Assembly: GCA_009801015.1 (NCBI GenBank)
Contig: VHZZ01000529.1
Location: 154,914 to 179,284, forward strand
Direction of reading: 5' to 3'
Source: Silene noctiflora
Lineage: Eukaryota > Streptophyta > Magnoliopsida > Caryophyllales > Caryophyllaceae
Length of the DNA: 24,371 bases
Shown: piece after piece, positions 1 through 10,920 of the stretch
How the letters are laid out: each line of letters opens with the position of its first letter
Position numbering within the stretch: position 1 is the stretch's first letter
Made by a program: the position numbers and the translations under genes
The notes under the pieces: generated by a model
Seen by the model: the letters and a program-made list of their open reading frames with translations, nothing else
Told to the model about the DNA's origin: nothing
Database searches by the model: none

Positions 1-507
1 AGAAGTTCATTTATGCCCTGCCTTAACCTTGCTGAAAGTGACGTTCAACAATCAAAAAGCTAAATTACTAAACTACCCACCATGATATTTTCGGTGTGTA
101 TCACTACGGTTGCTATTTTTAAAGTTTAACATTAATTATGGCACAAATACTTGTTTTCATTTTGGTACATTCCAATTTAATTGGTTATTTAAAGCTGATA
201 CTAGTACTTTAAATAGTTAGAACGTAGAATGCATCTATTTAGGTCAATAATTACAACTTTTTTTAAGTTGTAGCAAAATTTACACGGTTTTTTTAGTAAA
301 TACCACCAACTCGTATCACATGTTGATTGTTAAACGATAAAAATACTTGTGTAAGACAGATCTACACAAATTTATCGTAAAATAGAATCTTTTAGTAATC
401 ACTTTTACTACTAATAGGGTTGTGTTTGGACCCCATTTTATAATTATGTTAGTGTAAAACCGTCTTTTACAAGACTTATTCGTTGAATAATAGGTTATTT
501 AGGTACA
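1..507. other. AT-rich intergenic DNA, no gene seen
   Basis: I see no coding region, RNA gene or clean terminal repeats here. The stretch is AT-rich with short homopolymer runs. A phrase of the type GTGTAAAACCGTCTT near 454-468 resembles one at about 14886-14900, so part of this may be old transposon sequence. Its right edge is the target site of the LINE. Confidence 0.5.
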
Positions 508-522
508 TCAATGTAAGAGGCT
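508..522. repeat. LINE target-site duplication, left copy
   Basis: The 15-base word TCAATGTAAGAGGCT occurs here and again, identical, at 7278-7292. The bases outside each copy differ. The left copy directly abuts an A/T-rich tract that is the poly(A) tail of a minus-strand LINE. This is what target-primed reverse transcription leaves. Confidence 0.93.
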
Positions 523-1439
523 ATTTTTTTCTTTTTTCGGCAGCTGGAAAAAAAAAATCCTAATTAGACATAACCCTACAAGCAAGGTTATGAGCAATCG
601 TATTAAAAGACCTAGGAACATAACTAAAAGATAAGCAATGGAAGTTCGGAAGGAGAGAGCTTATATCTTCCAAAACTTCTCGTACGTGTTGGTGTGCACA
701 CTAGATTCCCGCAATAGAATAAATAAGAGGTAAACAATCCGACGAGACCTCCAAATGCCATAACTTCTGATTCCTAGCCCAGAGCATAACTTGTCGAATT
801 CCCAGAGCTTCAGCTTGCAGAGGAGATTCCGCTCTAATTGTCATACTATATTCATCACAGATATCCCAGTTTCAGTCAACACTACCCAACCAATTGTGCA
901 TTATCTACATCCTTCTAACCCACATCAACCATAACCCGCAAACACACACACGAGTTTAAGACCCCAATCATAGATATATGTTTACTTTCCCGAATTTCCT
1001 ATCGTTGCTCCTCAACGAGGCCTAGTGAATCCAGGTTGCTCTGTACCTTTCACCACATGTCGAACCGCCTTATCCTCCGTACCAATAACATCAGACCAGA
1101 GGTTAAGAAACCATCCAGGATGAAAGGTGGTCCCCTGAAACAGTACTTTATTTCTTATAGTCCACAGACACCATAAGGTGGCCATAAAGAGAGTAACACG
1201 TAAATCACCATCCTCAAGTTTATCAAGATAGGAGATCCAATTCATAACCCATACATCAAGACTAATCCTCCAATCCTGCAAAACATTAATGCCCAAATCC
1301 AGGCAAGTCCATATTCTTTGAGACACCTTACAGTCTCGGAAAAGATGTTCCAAGATTCAATATGTGTCCCAGAAAAGTTGCACAGTTTACAACAAGGGTC
1401 AATATTAATATTTCGGCGAAGAAAATTACTACCAACAAC

Positions 1440-1498
<59 letters not shown>
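1440..1498. repeat. (GA)n microsatellite inside LINE ORF2
   Basis: This is a nearly pure GA dinucleotide run of about 58 bases with one T interruption near 1451. On the minus strand it is (CT)n, read in ORF2 as a Ser-Leu tract between the WKILVWQIIADSL motif and the NFLRRNIN motif of the zf-RVT region. It is therefore an insertion-like expansion that kept the frame locally. Confidence 0.95.
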
Positions 1499-1501
<3 letters not shown>

Positions 1502-2022
1502 CAATAATTTGCCAAACTAGGATTTTCCACATCATAGGGCCCGACAATTTCCAAAACTTCGCCTTACAAAATTTACGCGCTTTCTCCGTAACTCTCTCCT
1601 TATCCTTCCGGGATTCTAGTTGATCCATAAATTTCTTAAAGCTAATTCCATACCCACTCATTACCGTATATTGTCCCGTGCCAGTATAAAACCAATAGAT
1701 CACATCATTACGATGGGATGTAGAAGTTAGTATGGCAAGGATTAAATTACTTGATCGGTCAGAAAAAATCTACCGAACAAAAGTTTTATTCCAGCCTCCA
1801 TCCATACCCTTAAGATCCTTTACCTTTAAGTTTCGAATATTCGCCACATCCATAGATATGAGTTCATCCCTTGGTTCCGAGTAATCTCCATTAATCCATT
1901 TTGTCATCCAAACATCAAGCTCAGTCTGTGTCTCTGGTTGCCATCGAATATGTTGACGAAGGAATTCCAAGCCGAACAAAATATTTCTAGCTCCCCATGA
2001 CAAATTGACATAGTTCCGTTCA

Positions 2023-2080
2023 ATAAGATTATACCATTGACCCCTTATCTTACAAATTTCCGTTCAATAAGATACCATTC
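2023..2080 (-). repeat. Short direct duplication in LINE ORF2
   Basis: The 13-base word TTCCGTTCAATAA occurs twice, about 40 bases apart (near 2015 and 2061 on plus), each followed by a near-match of AGAT(T)ATACCATT. It looks like a small local duplication in the RT to zf-RVT linker and contributes to loss of the reading frame. Confidence 0.55.
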
Positions 2081-4529
2081 CTTATTCCTAACCCTCCCCG
2101 CTTTGGTAAACTCAGGAAATTCTGACTGCACCTGTGAATAGATTAACCCATCCTACACCCAGCCCACCAAAAATGTGACAATAGCAAATTAAGCTTTTTC
2201 GTCACACTTACCGGTAATTTAAATACCGATAGGAAGTAATTTGATAGATTTGATAAGACATATGAAATCAAGGTAAGTTTACCAGCCGATGATAGAAAGA
2301 TCTCATTCCATGAGGAGATACGCTTCATCACAGAGTCAATTAAACCCTTAAAGAACTCACATTTTGAACCTTGGAAGTCTATAGGCAAACCTAAATACTT
2401 CCCAATTCCTTGATTGCCTTTGATTCCCATTAAATGTAAACATTGTCGAGCCTTCATAAGTGTCGTGCTAGGGCTAAACATGATGCCTGATTTATTTTCA
2501 TTAATAATATGACCAGAGGCCATGCAAAATTTATCCAGTAGTTCCCTTAAAGATTTCAAGGAATCTCCGTTATCTTGAAGAAAGAGCATCGCATCATCAG
2601 CAAAAAATAAGTGGCTCAGCGGGGGCATCCCTCTGGCCAAATAAATCCCTTTGACCAGCCCATTGTTTTGTGCTTGTAGCATATTATCTGAAAGAACCTC
2701 TATACATAAGACAAACAAAAATGGTGAAACAGGATCCCTTTGGCGTAACCCACACTTAGCTTGGAATGGTTGTAACGGAGCTCCGTTAAGAAGAACCTGA
2801 TAAGATACCGTAGTAACACATCCCATAATGAGATTAACAAATTTATCAGGAAAACCAACCCTTAGTAAGACCACTTTTAAGAAGTCCCACCTAACCCTAT
2901 CATAAGCCTTACTCATGTCAGCTTTGAAAGTAAAACGACCATACTTTCCTTTCTTATGAGAGCTGATACGATGAAGAGCCTCATGCGCAAGAAGAATGTT
3001 GTCCGAGATATGTCGTCCTTACACAAAAGCATTTTGAAATTCCCCAACTAAACTTCCCATAACTCTAGCCAAGCGATTTGTAATACACTTCGTAACAATA
3101 TGCATAAACACATTACGGAGACTAATAGGACGATAGTCATTGACTCCTTCCGGATTGTCACATTTTGGTATCAGAGTAATAATGGTTTTATTCAGATGTT
3201 TTAGAATGACCCCCAAGTTTAAAATTGATAGTACCGCTTTAGTGACATCCTTCTTAACAATATGCCAACAATTCTGGTAAAAAATAGCTATACTTTGCCT
3301 AACTCTATTAGCCCCCGTAAGTAAATCTGGGTTGTACAATTCCATAAAAGTCTTTTGAAAAGCACTTCCAATCCGTTCGACATCATGCACCCACTCGCCA
3401 TCATTCCCTTTAACCCCCAAAATGAAATTCCGTCTTGCACGTCCTTTTACCCAGTTAAAAAAAACTTAGTGCATGTGTCCCCTTCAACCATCCACCTTAG
3501 TTTAGCTCTTTGCCTCCAGAAAACCGCTGCCACCTTTGCAAACTCCCGTACCTCCTCATTAACTTTCGTATAGTACTCATCCTTTTCTGTTGTTATGTCC
3601 AAGTTCATTCCTTCTTCTAATTTCTTATCAAAATCATCCCATTTTTGCTTCGACTCATGACGTTTGTCCAAAGTCCACTTCTTCACCGATTGCCTTACAC
3701 AACTCAGTTTCCGCGAAATCACGAACGCCGGGCTTCCATAATCATAAACTTTCCACACCTCCTTTATAAGTTGAAGACATTTCGCATGTGCGAAAACCCA
3801 TGCATCCACTTTATATGGTCTCTTATTTCGATTTTGAGTCAAGTTTAGATCCAGCTCAATCGGTGCATGATCAGATATCCGAATCGGATAATGCTTTATG
3901 CCAGTGTTTGGAAACAAAGAGAACCAATCCTTTTGAACCCAAAGCCCTATTAATTCTCTCATAACCCCGTTTATTGCCTTTACGATTATTACACCAAGTG
4001 AACCTCGGGCCTTTAAATGGTATATCCAAAAGTTCATTATTAATTCTCCAATTATTGAATGCCACTACACTACCAATTTGTCTTTCATTTTCACTTATCT
4101 TATCACTAGCATATTCAACTTGATTGAAATCTCCCACAATTAAGAACGGAAAAGGCAAACCATGAAGACAATTTTTCAGATCTTGGAGGACTGAGTCAAG
4201 CATCAAAGCACAAGGAGCACCATAAAAAGGCACCAAGTACCATAAACGACCATTATATTTTTCGACTTGTAGAATGATAAAGTTATTACATGACATAACT
4301 AGGCTCATTTTAGCCTTCTTTTTCCATCCTACCCATAGACCACAAGCATCCATCCACGCAGAATTAACAAAACCAAAATGTCGAAACAGAGGATCAATAC
4401 TACATCCATTACATTTTATTTCAATAAGAAAAATAAAATCATAATACTTATTACTAATTAACGCTCTAAGCTTAAGAATCGTAGGAGCGAGTGTGTTATT
4501 TAAACCCCTACAATTCCATGTTAGTTCAA

Positions 4530-6788
4530 TCATTCTTGGCGAGGAGGTTGACTAGGTCCAACCTCCGCAAGACCGTCTTCATTCCCATCATCTGATGAGT
4601 CAGTTGATTCCTCCATCACCACAGTTTCAACAGAAACACGAAACACCCCAGCCCTGTCAGCTTCTTTAGCCCTTCCTATATCAGTCCCCAGACATTGTTT
4701 TTTTGCAAAATGATACAAATATGCCTTAGCCTTCCCAATTGAGCTCACCTCTGATTCATCAATCAAAACAGCGTCCACATCAGTACAACATTTCCTTTTC
4801 CTTGCAACCATTATTGTGTCCTTGTTTTCTTCAGCAAAAGATGACTTATGGTAGCAATCAGCCATCCTCAAGAAGCCATCAGCTAAACTAGGCCCCTTTC
4901 TCCCTTCATCCATAACAGTCATCATCTTTGAAGAAATTCCAAACTGAGAAGTATGGAAAAACTTAGCTCCACCCCCAGTCCCATCATCTTGAACCCCAAG
5001 CATCTCCCTCGTCCTTCCTTCAAAAGGTGCAGCAGTAGTACATAAAACTAAGTCCTCAAAAGGCTTCAAGGAAGAAGAGCCAACTTGTAACTCCAAATCC
5101 TTTCTGACAATAGCTGAAGGAGTACTAGAAAGTAGATCTACTCTCATAGTACCTGGCTTATCACTTGTAAGTTGAACAACAACAGCATTAACCTTCCCAT
5201 CCATTTGTAATTGAAGCTCAGTATTCACTTCAGTGAAATTCTCTGAAGTAGAAATCAGATTAATAGCTGAGCTATGGTGGAAAACTGATGAATCATCAAA
5301 TTCATTCCCAATATCTTCAGCATAAACAAGCCAACTAGAGGGATATGGAATGTCAGAATTTGACCCCTCCCCATATTCAGATTCTGAATCCGAGCTAATG
5401 ATCACCACATTAGGGCTATCTTCCTCCATATCAACTTCATGCCCGATGCCTCCTTCCTCCCCTGCATTATTCTCATTATCTACCATATTATTGTCACCCT
5501 AAAAAAATGATAAATAATAAGTAACCCAGTTGGGGGAGGGTCGAAGGTCTGATTGTAGCCCTTATGGTCATCGTCCATGCGTGCCCACTCTACATCACCT
5601 TCTACCCTATTCAATATAGATTCTTGTATTCAAAGATCACGATTTAAAGCACCCCTTGGTATACCATTCCCCGCGTAAAGAACATATGGATATGCAGCAT
5701 GTAACTGATGAAGATTTCCTTGAATACCCATATTGATAGCCCCAGGATCCTCAAATTCTTCACCAGCACTATGAAATTCTTCCTGATTATTGGCGGCCTC
5801 CTCAACAACCCAACCCCTAACACTATTAGGTTCTCTATTCTGACCCTGGCCATTTGGAGCAGTCAAACCCATATGCAAAGGCCCCATATTCAGTCCATCA
5901 GTCTGACCATTCAAGTCACCATTTGAACATTCTGTTCATTCCCTTCTGCAGCTAAAACCCGATGTCCCCCCTAATGATTAATACCGTTTGGAATAGCCTC
6001 ATCTTGAACCTCCTCCATAACTTCATCTGCATGTTGACCATTTCCTGCTTGTTGGCCATTTCCAATATTTCCAGCACCTTGACCTCCAGCACCACCTGCA
6101 ATACCCACCTGAAAAACCACTGGGCCAGCAAAGGATTGTGCTGTAATAGCAAAGGTCATCCTAGGAAGCACACGTCCCCCAGGTGTAGTGCCCAAGTCAA
6201 AATTCACAAATATTTCAGTTTCCTGTCCCCTTTCCCTATCCCTAGCCATTCGTTTGTTACCTAGGTGTACCCTAGAAGAAATATACTTAGTCGTTGAAGG
6301 AGTAGCCCTCAAATCCATGTTAGGCATGGTATGATTACTATTCGCTTGAAACATAACAAAACCTCTTTTCACAGATCGATCAAGAATACCACTAACATTA
6401 GACACAATTGTCATAATACTTTCCCTACATTGAGACCCCTTATGATCTACTTTTCCACATTTTATGGAATATTTGAATATTTCTTCATATCTAAACTAGA
6501 CCCATAAAAGATGACCAACACCCATTGTTAAGAAATACCCAGGCATTAAAGGCTCATTCAACTTAATACAAACTCGCTTGATCTCCCCAACTCTGCAGGA
6601 TCCACATTAATCACCCCACCGGCCCTATAAAACCTTCAGATGTTTTCATGCAAAGGATTCATATGGTTAAAAGCAGCATTTTGGTGTGGTTGATGGAGGT
6701 TTTGGTGATTATAGATATTCTGATAAACATCTTTACCTTCCTCATTCCCCCCATTTGCAAATCTACCAAACAGAGCCTCAAAATCCAT
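4530..6788 (-). pseudogene. LINE ORF1: nucleic-acid-binding gag-like protein, broken
   Basis: ORF1 of plant LINEs encodes an RNA-binding protein with an N-terminal DUF4283-type region and a zinc knuckle. The likely start is the Met of MDFEALFGRF at 6788; a longer reading begins upstream, but this Met looks typical of the family (from memory). The first frame stops at 6636. Downstream, a segment at about 6423-6560 reads as the end of the DUF4283 region and the knuckle: FRYEEIFKYS, then IKC, G, H and C. The knuckle pattern is S-x2-C-x4-H-x4-C, so the first Cys is Ser. A TAG sits just before FRYEE. Further open segments are 6414-5971, 5914-5630 and 5486-4530; the last, 318 residues, is acidic and Ser-rich. 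The space between start and knuckle is short for the family, so an internal deletion is likely. Confidence 0.78.
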
Positions 6789-7277
6789 GAGAAAAGAGAG
6801 AAAATCCGGTAAACTATTTCTGATAAACTTATAATTTTTACTTGGAATTAGGTTTTTTGGTAGTGAGAAATTGGATGGTTTAAACTTCCCTATATTCAAA
6901 GATTAAATAGCCCCAAGTAAACCCTAAAATACGCTCCTAAAACCAGAATTGGAAACGCCATACCCAATCAATGAAACTGGCAGGAGCAAAGAATGGCCGT
7001 TAAGTTTTGAGGCACACAAAAAGCCATTATCCCCAATAAGAGAAGCTTGAAAACAATGATTAGAAAGATTAACACTAGATTTAGACGAAAAAGATCACCA
7101 ACTTTGTAAGTATGTCGGGAAAAGAAGCTTAAGGTTCTTCGACTGCCCAATAAGGCTTGAGAAGAAGATGAGAAGATTAGGTATTTTTGATTAGTTTAAA
7201 CAATTAGGCATGTGCTCTCTTGAAAATAAAGAAAAAGCTCTCTAGGTTTAGAGAGAGAGAAAAAGTTTGGATTAAGG
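6789..7277 (-). other. LINE 5' leader / internal promoter region
   Basis: Read on the minus strand, the element begins just inside the right duplication with a pyrimidine-rich run of CT repeats (7245-7262 region), followed by AT-rich sequence with no convincing ORF up to the ORF1 start. Plant LINEs carry an internal promoter in this part; I see no specific promoter motif and infer the role only from position. Confidence 0.55.
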
Positions 7278-7292
7278 TCAATGTAAGAGGCT
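7278..7292. repeat. LINE target-site duplication, right copy
   Basis: Second perfect copy of TCAATGTAAGAGGCT, next to the 5' end of the minus-strand LINE. With the copy at 508-522 it fixes the element's boundaries. Confidence 0.93.
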
Positions 7293-7631
7293 TAATTATA
7301 TGTTAGAGGTTGGTAATTAATAACATGCATGTATAGCCGTATAGAGATAAAGAGTACGGAGTAGTATATAACTAAGGAAATTTTTGTTTAAATAAGGTTT
7401 AATTATAAATTATTTGAGGAACTGGGGTTGTTTTGAAAGTATTAATAAAATGGTCCATGTCCATATTATAATTGTTCACGGACTGCCACATCCATTTGAC
7501 CTATTTCTGTCGGCCGCTTATTTAGCGGGCTTAAACAAGAATCAAAAAGAGAAATAAAATAATTAAGAGGGCAAGTTAAGCAGTGGCAGACGCGGAACTT
7601 TTTGAATGGGAGTGCACAATTGAAAAAAAAA
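7293..7631. other. Intergenic DNA between LINE and fold-back element
   Basis: AT-rich sequence without a coding region. A small GC island near 7508-7530 (GTCGGCCGCTTATTTAGCGG) has partial inverted symmetry, but I do not assign a function. The right edge is the A run used as target site by the next element. Confidence 0.4.
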
Positions 7632-8672
7632 TGAGAAAATTGTTGATTACAGCCTTATAAAAACCACGTTTTGAAAATTGAAAATTACAGCTATAATATC
7701 ACTTTCCTTTGAAAATTGCACCATGATAACTTCTTCGGTGATTTTTTAAAATGTGACCGAAATACCCTTATCTATTTGTTTGCCTACTTACCCAGTTCAT
7801 TTCACTTTGCCTCCCATTTAACCCTAAACCCCTCATTTTCTCTCACACTAGTCTTTCAAATTTTCCTCAAAATTGAAGAACCCTAATTATTTTCAATTTG
7901 TAGAACAGTAATACGATGACAATCATTGTAGGAATTAAGTTTGTTAGTGTGCCAGAAAGGGTAAGAAACAAATGAAGAGAGAAAACGGTACTCGAGTACA
8001 AGCAAAGCGCTATTTTAGTTGTGGATAGCAGTCGGGTAGTGTTTTCAAGAAGCTTATTCTTTAAGTTTACCAACCTTGTCTTTCTCAACAATAGGCGAAA
8101 GACCGTCCAGAGATCTAGTTTCTGAGGTGTGGTAAATCTTTCTTTTGACAACGAAGGTGTAGTAAATCTGGTGTAATGATAATGAAGAACACTATTCTCA
8201 GAGTAAATTGAACACATATTAAGAAAATTGAAAAACCCTAATTATTTTCAATTTGGGAAAAAATGATGATGAAACACTATTTAATTTTAAGAGAAAATGG
8301 ACATAATAAAATTATAATTCAATTAAATTGATTTGGGTAGAATGTGAATAAAAAAAAGACGAATTAGATTAGGTAATATTAGAAAAGAAGAAATGGAGAA
8401 TTGTAGAGAAGATGGAGTTGTCAATTCTGATGAAGAGGATGAACATAAGGGGTTGTTATAGGTTGAAGGCAAGAGTATTTTCGTCATAAAAAATGAACTT
8501 AAGTCACAAAAATTCAAATTTGTCTCAATTTTCCACCGGAGTAAAACTTTTAGTTGTAATTTCTGATAAGAAGTGTTATTATGGCTGTAATTTTCAAAAA
8601 AATAAAAATAAATTATAAGGCTGTAATTTTCAAAAAGTGTTTTTTATAAGGCTATAATCAACAATTTTCTCA
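7632..8672. mobile_element. Non-autonomous fold-back / MULE-like DNA transposon
   Basis: The ends are inverted repeats: TGAGAAAATTGTTGATTA then AGCCTTATAAAAA at the left, and its complement at the right with about two mismatches in the first 32 bases. Weaker inverted homology continues inwards for more than 100 bases, including a motif near 7758 (CCGAAATACCC) that matches the complement near 8475. Outside each end lies a run of at least 9 A residues, compatible with the 9-bp duplication made by Mutator-like elements but not diagnostic. No transposase is visible. An internal pair of near-identical segments (about 7869-7902 and 8225-8258, sharing ACCCTAATTATTTTCAATTT) is in direct orientation. 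The minus-strand ORF at 7867-8217 has no recognisable domain and I leave it out as a gene. Confidence 0.7.
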
Positions 8673-9320
8673 AAAAAAAAAAAAATAACAACACAACAAA
8701 ATGTTTAAAACTTAAACTTCGTCTTACAAAAGATAAACAACATGCCACAAAAAATCACAAATACTAAATACTTAAAGCCATCTGGCGAGATTTCATGTTC
8801 TCAATGCAGTTTCTTAAACATTTTCATTCGCATTTTGAATAAATAACAAAGCAGAAGATGATGAAATTGCTTTATGTGCCTTTATTTGTCGATTCCAAAA
8901 CAATTCTAAACTTTTTTACTTCTCATTTATCTAAAACGAAAAACAAATATCAAATTATGAGTCCATACTTTAATTGGAATTTATAAATTAGAGTTTCAAT
9001 GTTTCATGAATGAACAATTAAATTAATTGAAATAACAACTAGTAATGTGTAAAATAATCAAAATTCACAACCAAAAGTCACAAATAGAGAACCAACAATC
9101 AAAATAAACGTACAAGAAACGTCAATAATAATTTCAAGCTAACAACCTAATTAAATTACAAAATTAGGAATAATAGAAAATTAGGGTTTGAAGGGTAAAT
9201 AACTTACCCTAATTTAGTGCTATGGTGGCCGGTGGCGGGGAGGCAATCAGGCAGGTGGTGGGCCAGGGGAGGTCGGAGGCAAGCCTGGTTTGTGGTTGTG
9301 GCAATTGACTATTCGATCAT
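8673..9320. other. AT-rich intergenic DNA with a GC-rich patch
   Basis: No gene seen. The first 500 bases are A-rich. A GC/GGT-rich patch at 9221-9300, preceded by TTACCCTAATTTAG, resembles in inverted sense the CCA-rich interior and TTAGGGTAATT edge at 11400-11490, so it may be a fragment of the same transposon family. Confidence 0.4.
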
Positions 9321-9411
9321 AAAAAAATGACTCCAAGGAGGATCGAACACACGACACTTCAATTACAACTCCAGATTCCTATCCGCTGGAAGCCTGAAAC
9401 ACTTTAAGTCT
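9321..9411 (-). repeat. tRNA-derived SINE-like fragment (tentative)
   Basis: On the minus strand GTGTGTTCGATCC (about 9340-9352) fits a Pol III B box, and GCTTCCAGCGGATAGG about 40 bases upstream is a loose A-box-like stretch. The segment between them (GGAATCTGGAGTTGTAATTG) has the look of the tRNA-related heads of plant SINEs. No acceptor stem can be drawn, so it is not a functional tRNA gene. No target-site duplication was found. Confidence 0.3.
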
Positions 9412-9666
9412 ACTGATAATTATATCACATTTATTGTATATATCCTTGTCCTGATGCCAGTCAAGGGTGCGCACGTGGGGTGAGCTGGCTCGCCAAACTA
9501 AATGGGCGAGTATGAACAACAATAAGAAAAGCCTACAGGGTAGCGATTATGCCCATTTAATATTTAAAACTTTTACTTTCTACTCTTAGAAACGACTTTT
9601 CTACAATAAATATTACGGAGTATCAATTTATATTAGGATATGGAATACCACTTATATGTAAAACAT

Positions 9667-9956
9667 CCTCCCTCCATTCAAATCCACTCTTGATCTCTTC
9701 CTCTATTCATTTTCGATCTATTCAAATTCACTTTTTCCCTTTCCTCTTTAAGTCAGTTTTAGGATATACTTGTCCTCGTTGAGTTTGTCTTTTTGCACAA
9801 AATGTTATTTTCTAGTCTTACTACCACTTACTTATAATAATATTTAATTTCATCTTGGTCCATTACCATGTATTTATACTAATATTCAGTTCCACCCTTA
9901 AACATTGCGCAAAAAGTAAAGAGAAAGAGTTTATTTGAATTGAGGGATAGAGGGAG
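9667..9956. mobile_element. Stowaway-like MITE
   Basis: The left end CCTCCCTCCATTCAAAT and the complement of the right end (CTCCCTCTATCCCTCAATTCAAAT) form the terminal repeats characteristic of Stowaway MITEs. A TA follows the right end at 9957; the left TA is degenerate (AT). The interior is AT-rich and non-coding. Confidence 0.75.
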
Positions 9957-9958
9957 TA

Positions 9959-10434
9959 ATATATAAATTGTAACAACAACTCTTTTATAGGACTGTCCTA
10001 TAACATATGACTGACCCAATAGGAGAAAAGCCCAAGCAAAAACATTGAGATATTAAATTTTTGATTTTATTTTGATAATTTTATACTTTATAATGAAAAC
10101 TAACACATCTAAATATGTAAATTATTAATTTAAAATATTAGGTTATTAAAATAAAAGTATTATATCTTATTTTTATTAAGTAATTTTGTCGGGCCTTATG
10201 CTGTTGGGTTAATCTTACCTAAATATAGGTCTTATAGAACAATTTGTTAAATTGTAAAAGGTCAAATATAAAGGAAATATTAGTACTCTGTATATTAACA
10301 AAAAGTCAAAATTAGTCATATGTTCAAAAAATAATTATGTAAATCATTACAACTATTTGATATATATTTTTCTTTTTGACAAATTATTTGATATATTAGA
10401 TTAGATTGACGTGTTGATTATAATTCTTAAATAA
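9959..10434. other. AT-rich intergenic DNA, nothing recognised
   Basis: This stretch between two Stowaway MITEs is strongly AT-rich. I see no coding region, terminal repeats or RNA gene. Confidence 0.45.
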
Positions 10435-10436
10435 TA

Positions 10437-10752
10437 CTCCCTCCCATCCACTATCTTCTTCCCCTTTCAAGTGGGCACGGAGATTAAGGGAGAGAGTATT
10501 ATATTGATAAAAGAAAATGTGGGGTTGGGGGATTGTAGAGGGGTAGGAATAAAATAAGAGTAAAAGAGTTGGTGGGGTTTGGTGATAAGAGAGAGGAATG
10601 AATAAAATAAGAGTAAAAGTGTTGGGTGGGGTTTGTGATAGGAGAGAGGGATGAATAAAATAAGAGTAAATTGTTACCAAAAATAGAAAGGGGAAGAAAA
10701 CCTGAATAATCCGTTTTAGGAAATAGGGAAGAAAATAGCGGCTAGGAGGGAG
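10437..10752. mobile_element. Stowaway-like MITE with internal tandem repeat
   Basis: The terminal repeats are CTCCCTCC(C/T)A..C..CTAT.TTCTTCCC at both ends in inverted orientation. Each end is flanked by TA (10435-10436 and 10753-10754). The 316-bp element is longer than its relatives because its middle holds a 53-bp tandem repeat (separate entry). The minus-strand ORF across it is a translation of that repeat and is not a gene. Confidence 0.85.
10546..10672. repeat. 53-bp tandem repeat, about 2.5 copies
   Basis: AAAATAAGAGTAAA recurs at 10551, 10604 and 10657, exactly 53 bases apart. The intervening unit contains GTTGG(G)TGGGGTTTG(G)TGATA and a GAGAG run. It lies wholly within the Stowaway-like MITE. 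Confidence 0.9.
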
Positions 10753-10920
10753 TACAAAATTGGTTTAATATATATTCACATTTTTGTTGTAAAAAAGATA
10801 AAAGCCTACCGATCTGGAGATTACCCGGTCCTCTAGAAAAGCGGGTACGGGCACAAAATTAGGCTAGACAAAGCGCGAACCTTAGTGTTTATTGACCCTT
10901 TAGAAATTATTCTTCGGGCG

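Larger units (their letters stand above)
560..4533 (-). pseudogene. LINE ORF2: endonuclease / reverse transcriptase / RNase H-like, broken
   Basis: In working LINEs this protein nicks the target DNA and copies the element RNA. It starts MIELTWNCRGL at 4533, overlapping the ORF1 stop as ATGA. The APE-like endonuclease keeps GDFNQVE and SDHAPIEL, although these lie in two frames (break near 3930), and the usual ETK is EIK. The RT domain (about 3420-2143) keeps YRPISL, DMSKAYDRV and FADDAMLF, so its catalytic aspartates remain; GLRQRDPVSP has R for the usual G. A TAA near 3018 replaces a sense codon between QNAFV and GRHISDNILLAHE. The zf-RVT Cys/His region crosses a frameshift near 1350, and an in-frame CT microsatellite (1440-1498 on plus) has expanded. 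The RVT_3 tail (about 850-560) shows AEALGIRQVMLWA, SDCLPLIYSI, then VPRSFNTIAHNLA, interrupted by a TAG. Clearly dead. Confidence 0.9.
523..7277 (-). mobile_element. Full-length non-LTR retrotransposon (plant LINE), decayed
   Basis: The element is about 6.75 kb and lies on the minus strand. Read 5' to 3' on that strand it has a CT-rich 5' leader (7277 to about 6789), ORF1 with a zinc-knuckle (about 6788-4530), ORF2 with endonuclease, reverse transcriptase, zf-RVT and RNase H-like (RVT_3) regions (4533-560), and an A-rich tail (T-runs at about 523-537 on the plus strand). A perfect 15-bp duplication flanks it. This order is that of plant L1-type LINEs. ORF1 and ORF2 overlap by ATGA. Stops and frameshifts in both ORFs mean it cannot make a working ORF2 protein. 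The perfect duplication suggests moderate age. ORF1 looks internally shortened between its start and the zinc knuckle. Confidence 0.93.

Noticed and set aside
1318..1623. Plus-strand ORF with a Glu-Arg repeat
   Set aside because: A shadow of the GA microsatellite within minus-strand LINE ORF2.
7867..8217. Minus-strand ORF of 116 codons
   Set aside because: No domain, low-complexity Leu/Thr-rich product, and it lies wholly inside a fold-back transposon.
9321..9411. Functional tRNA gene on the minus strand
   Set aside because: Only a B-box-like word and a loose A box are seen; acceptor and anticodon stems do not form.
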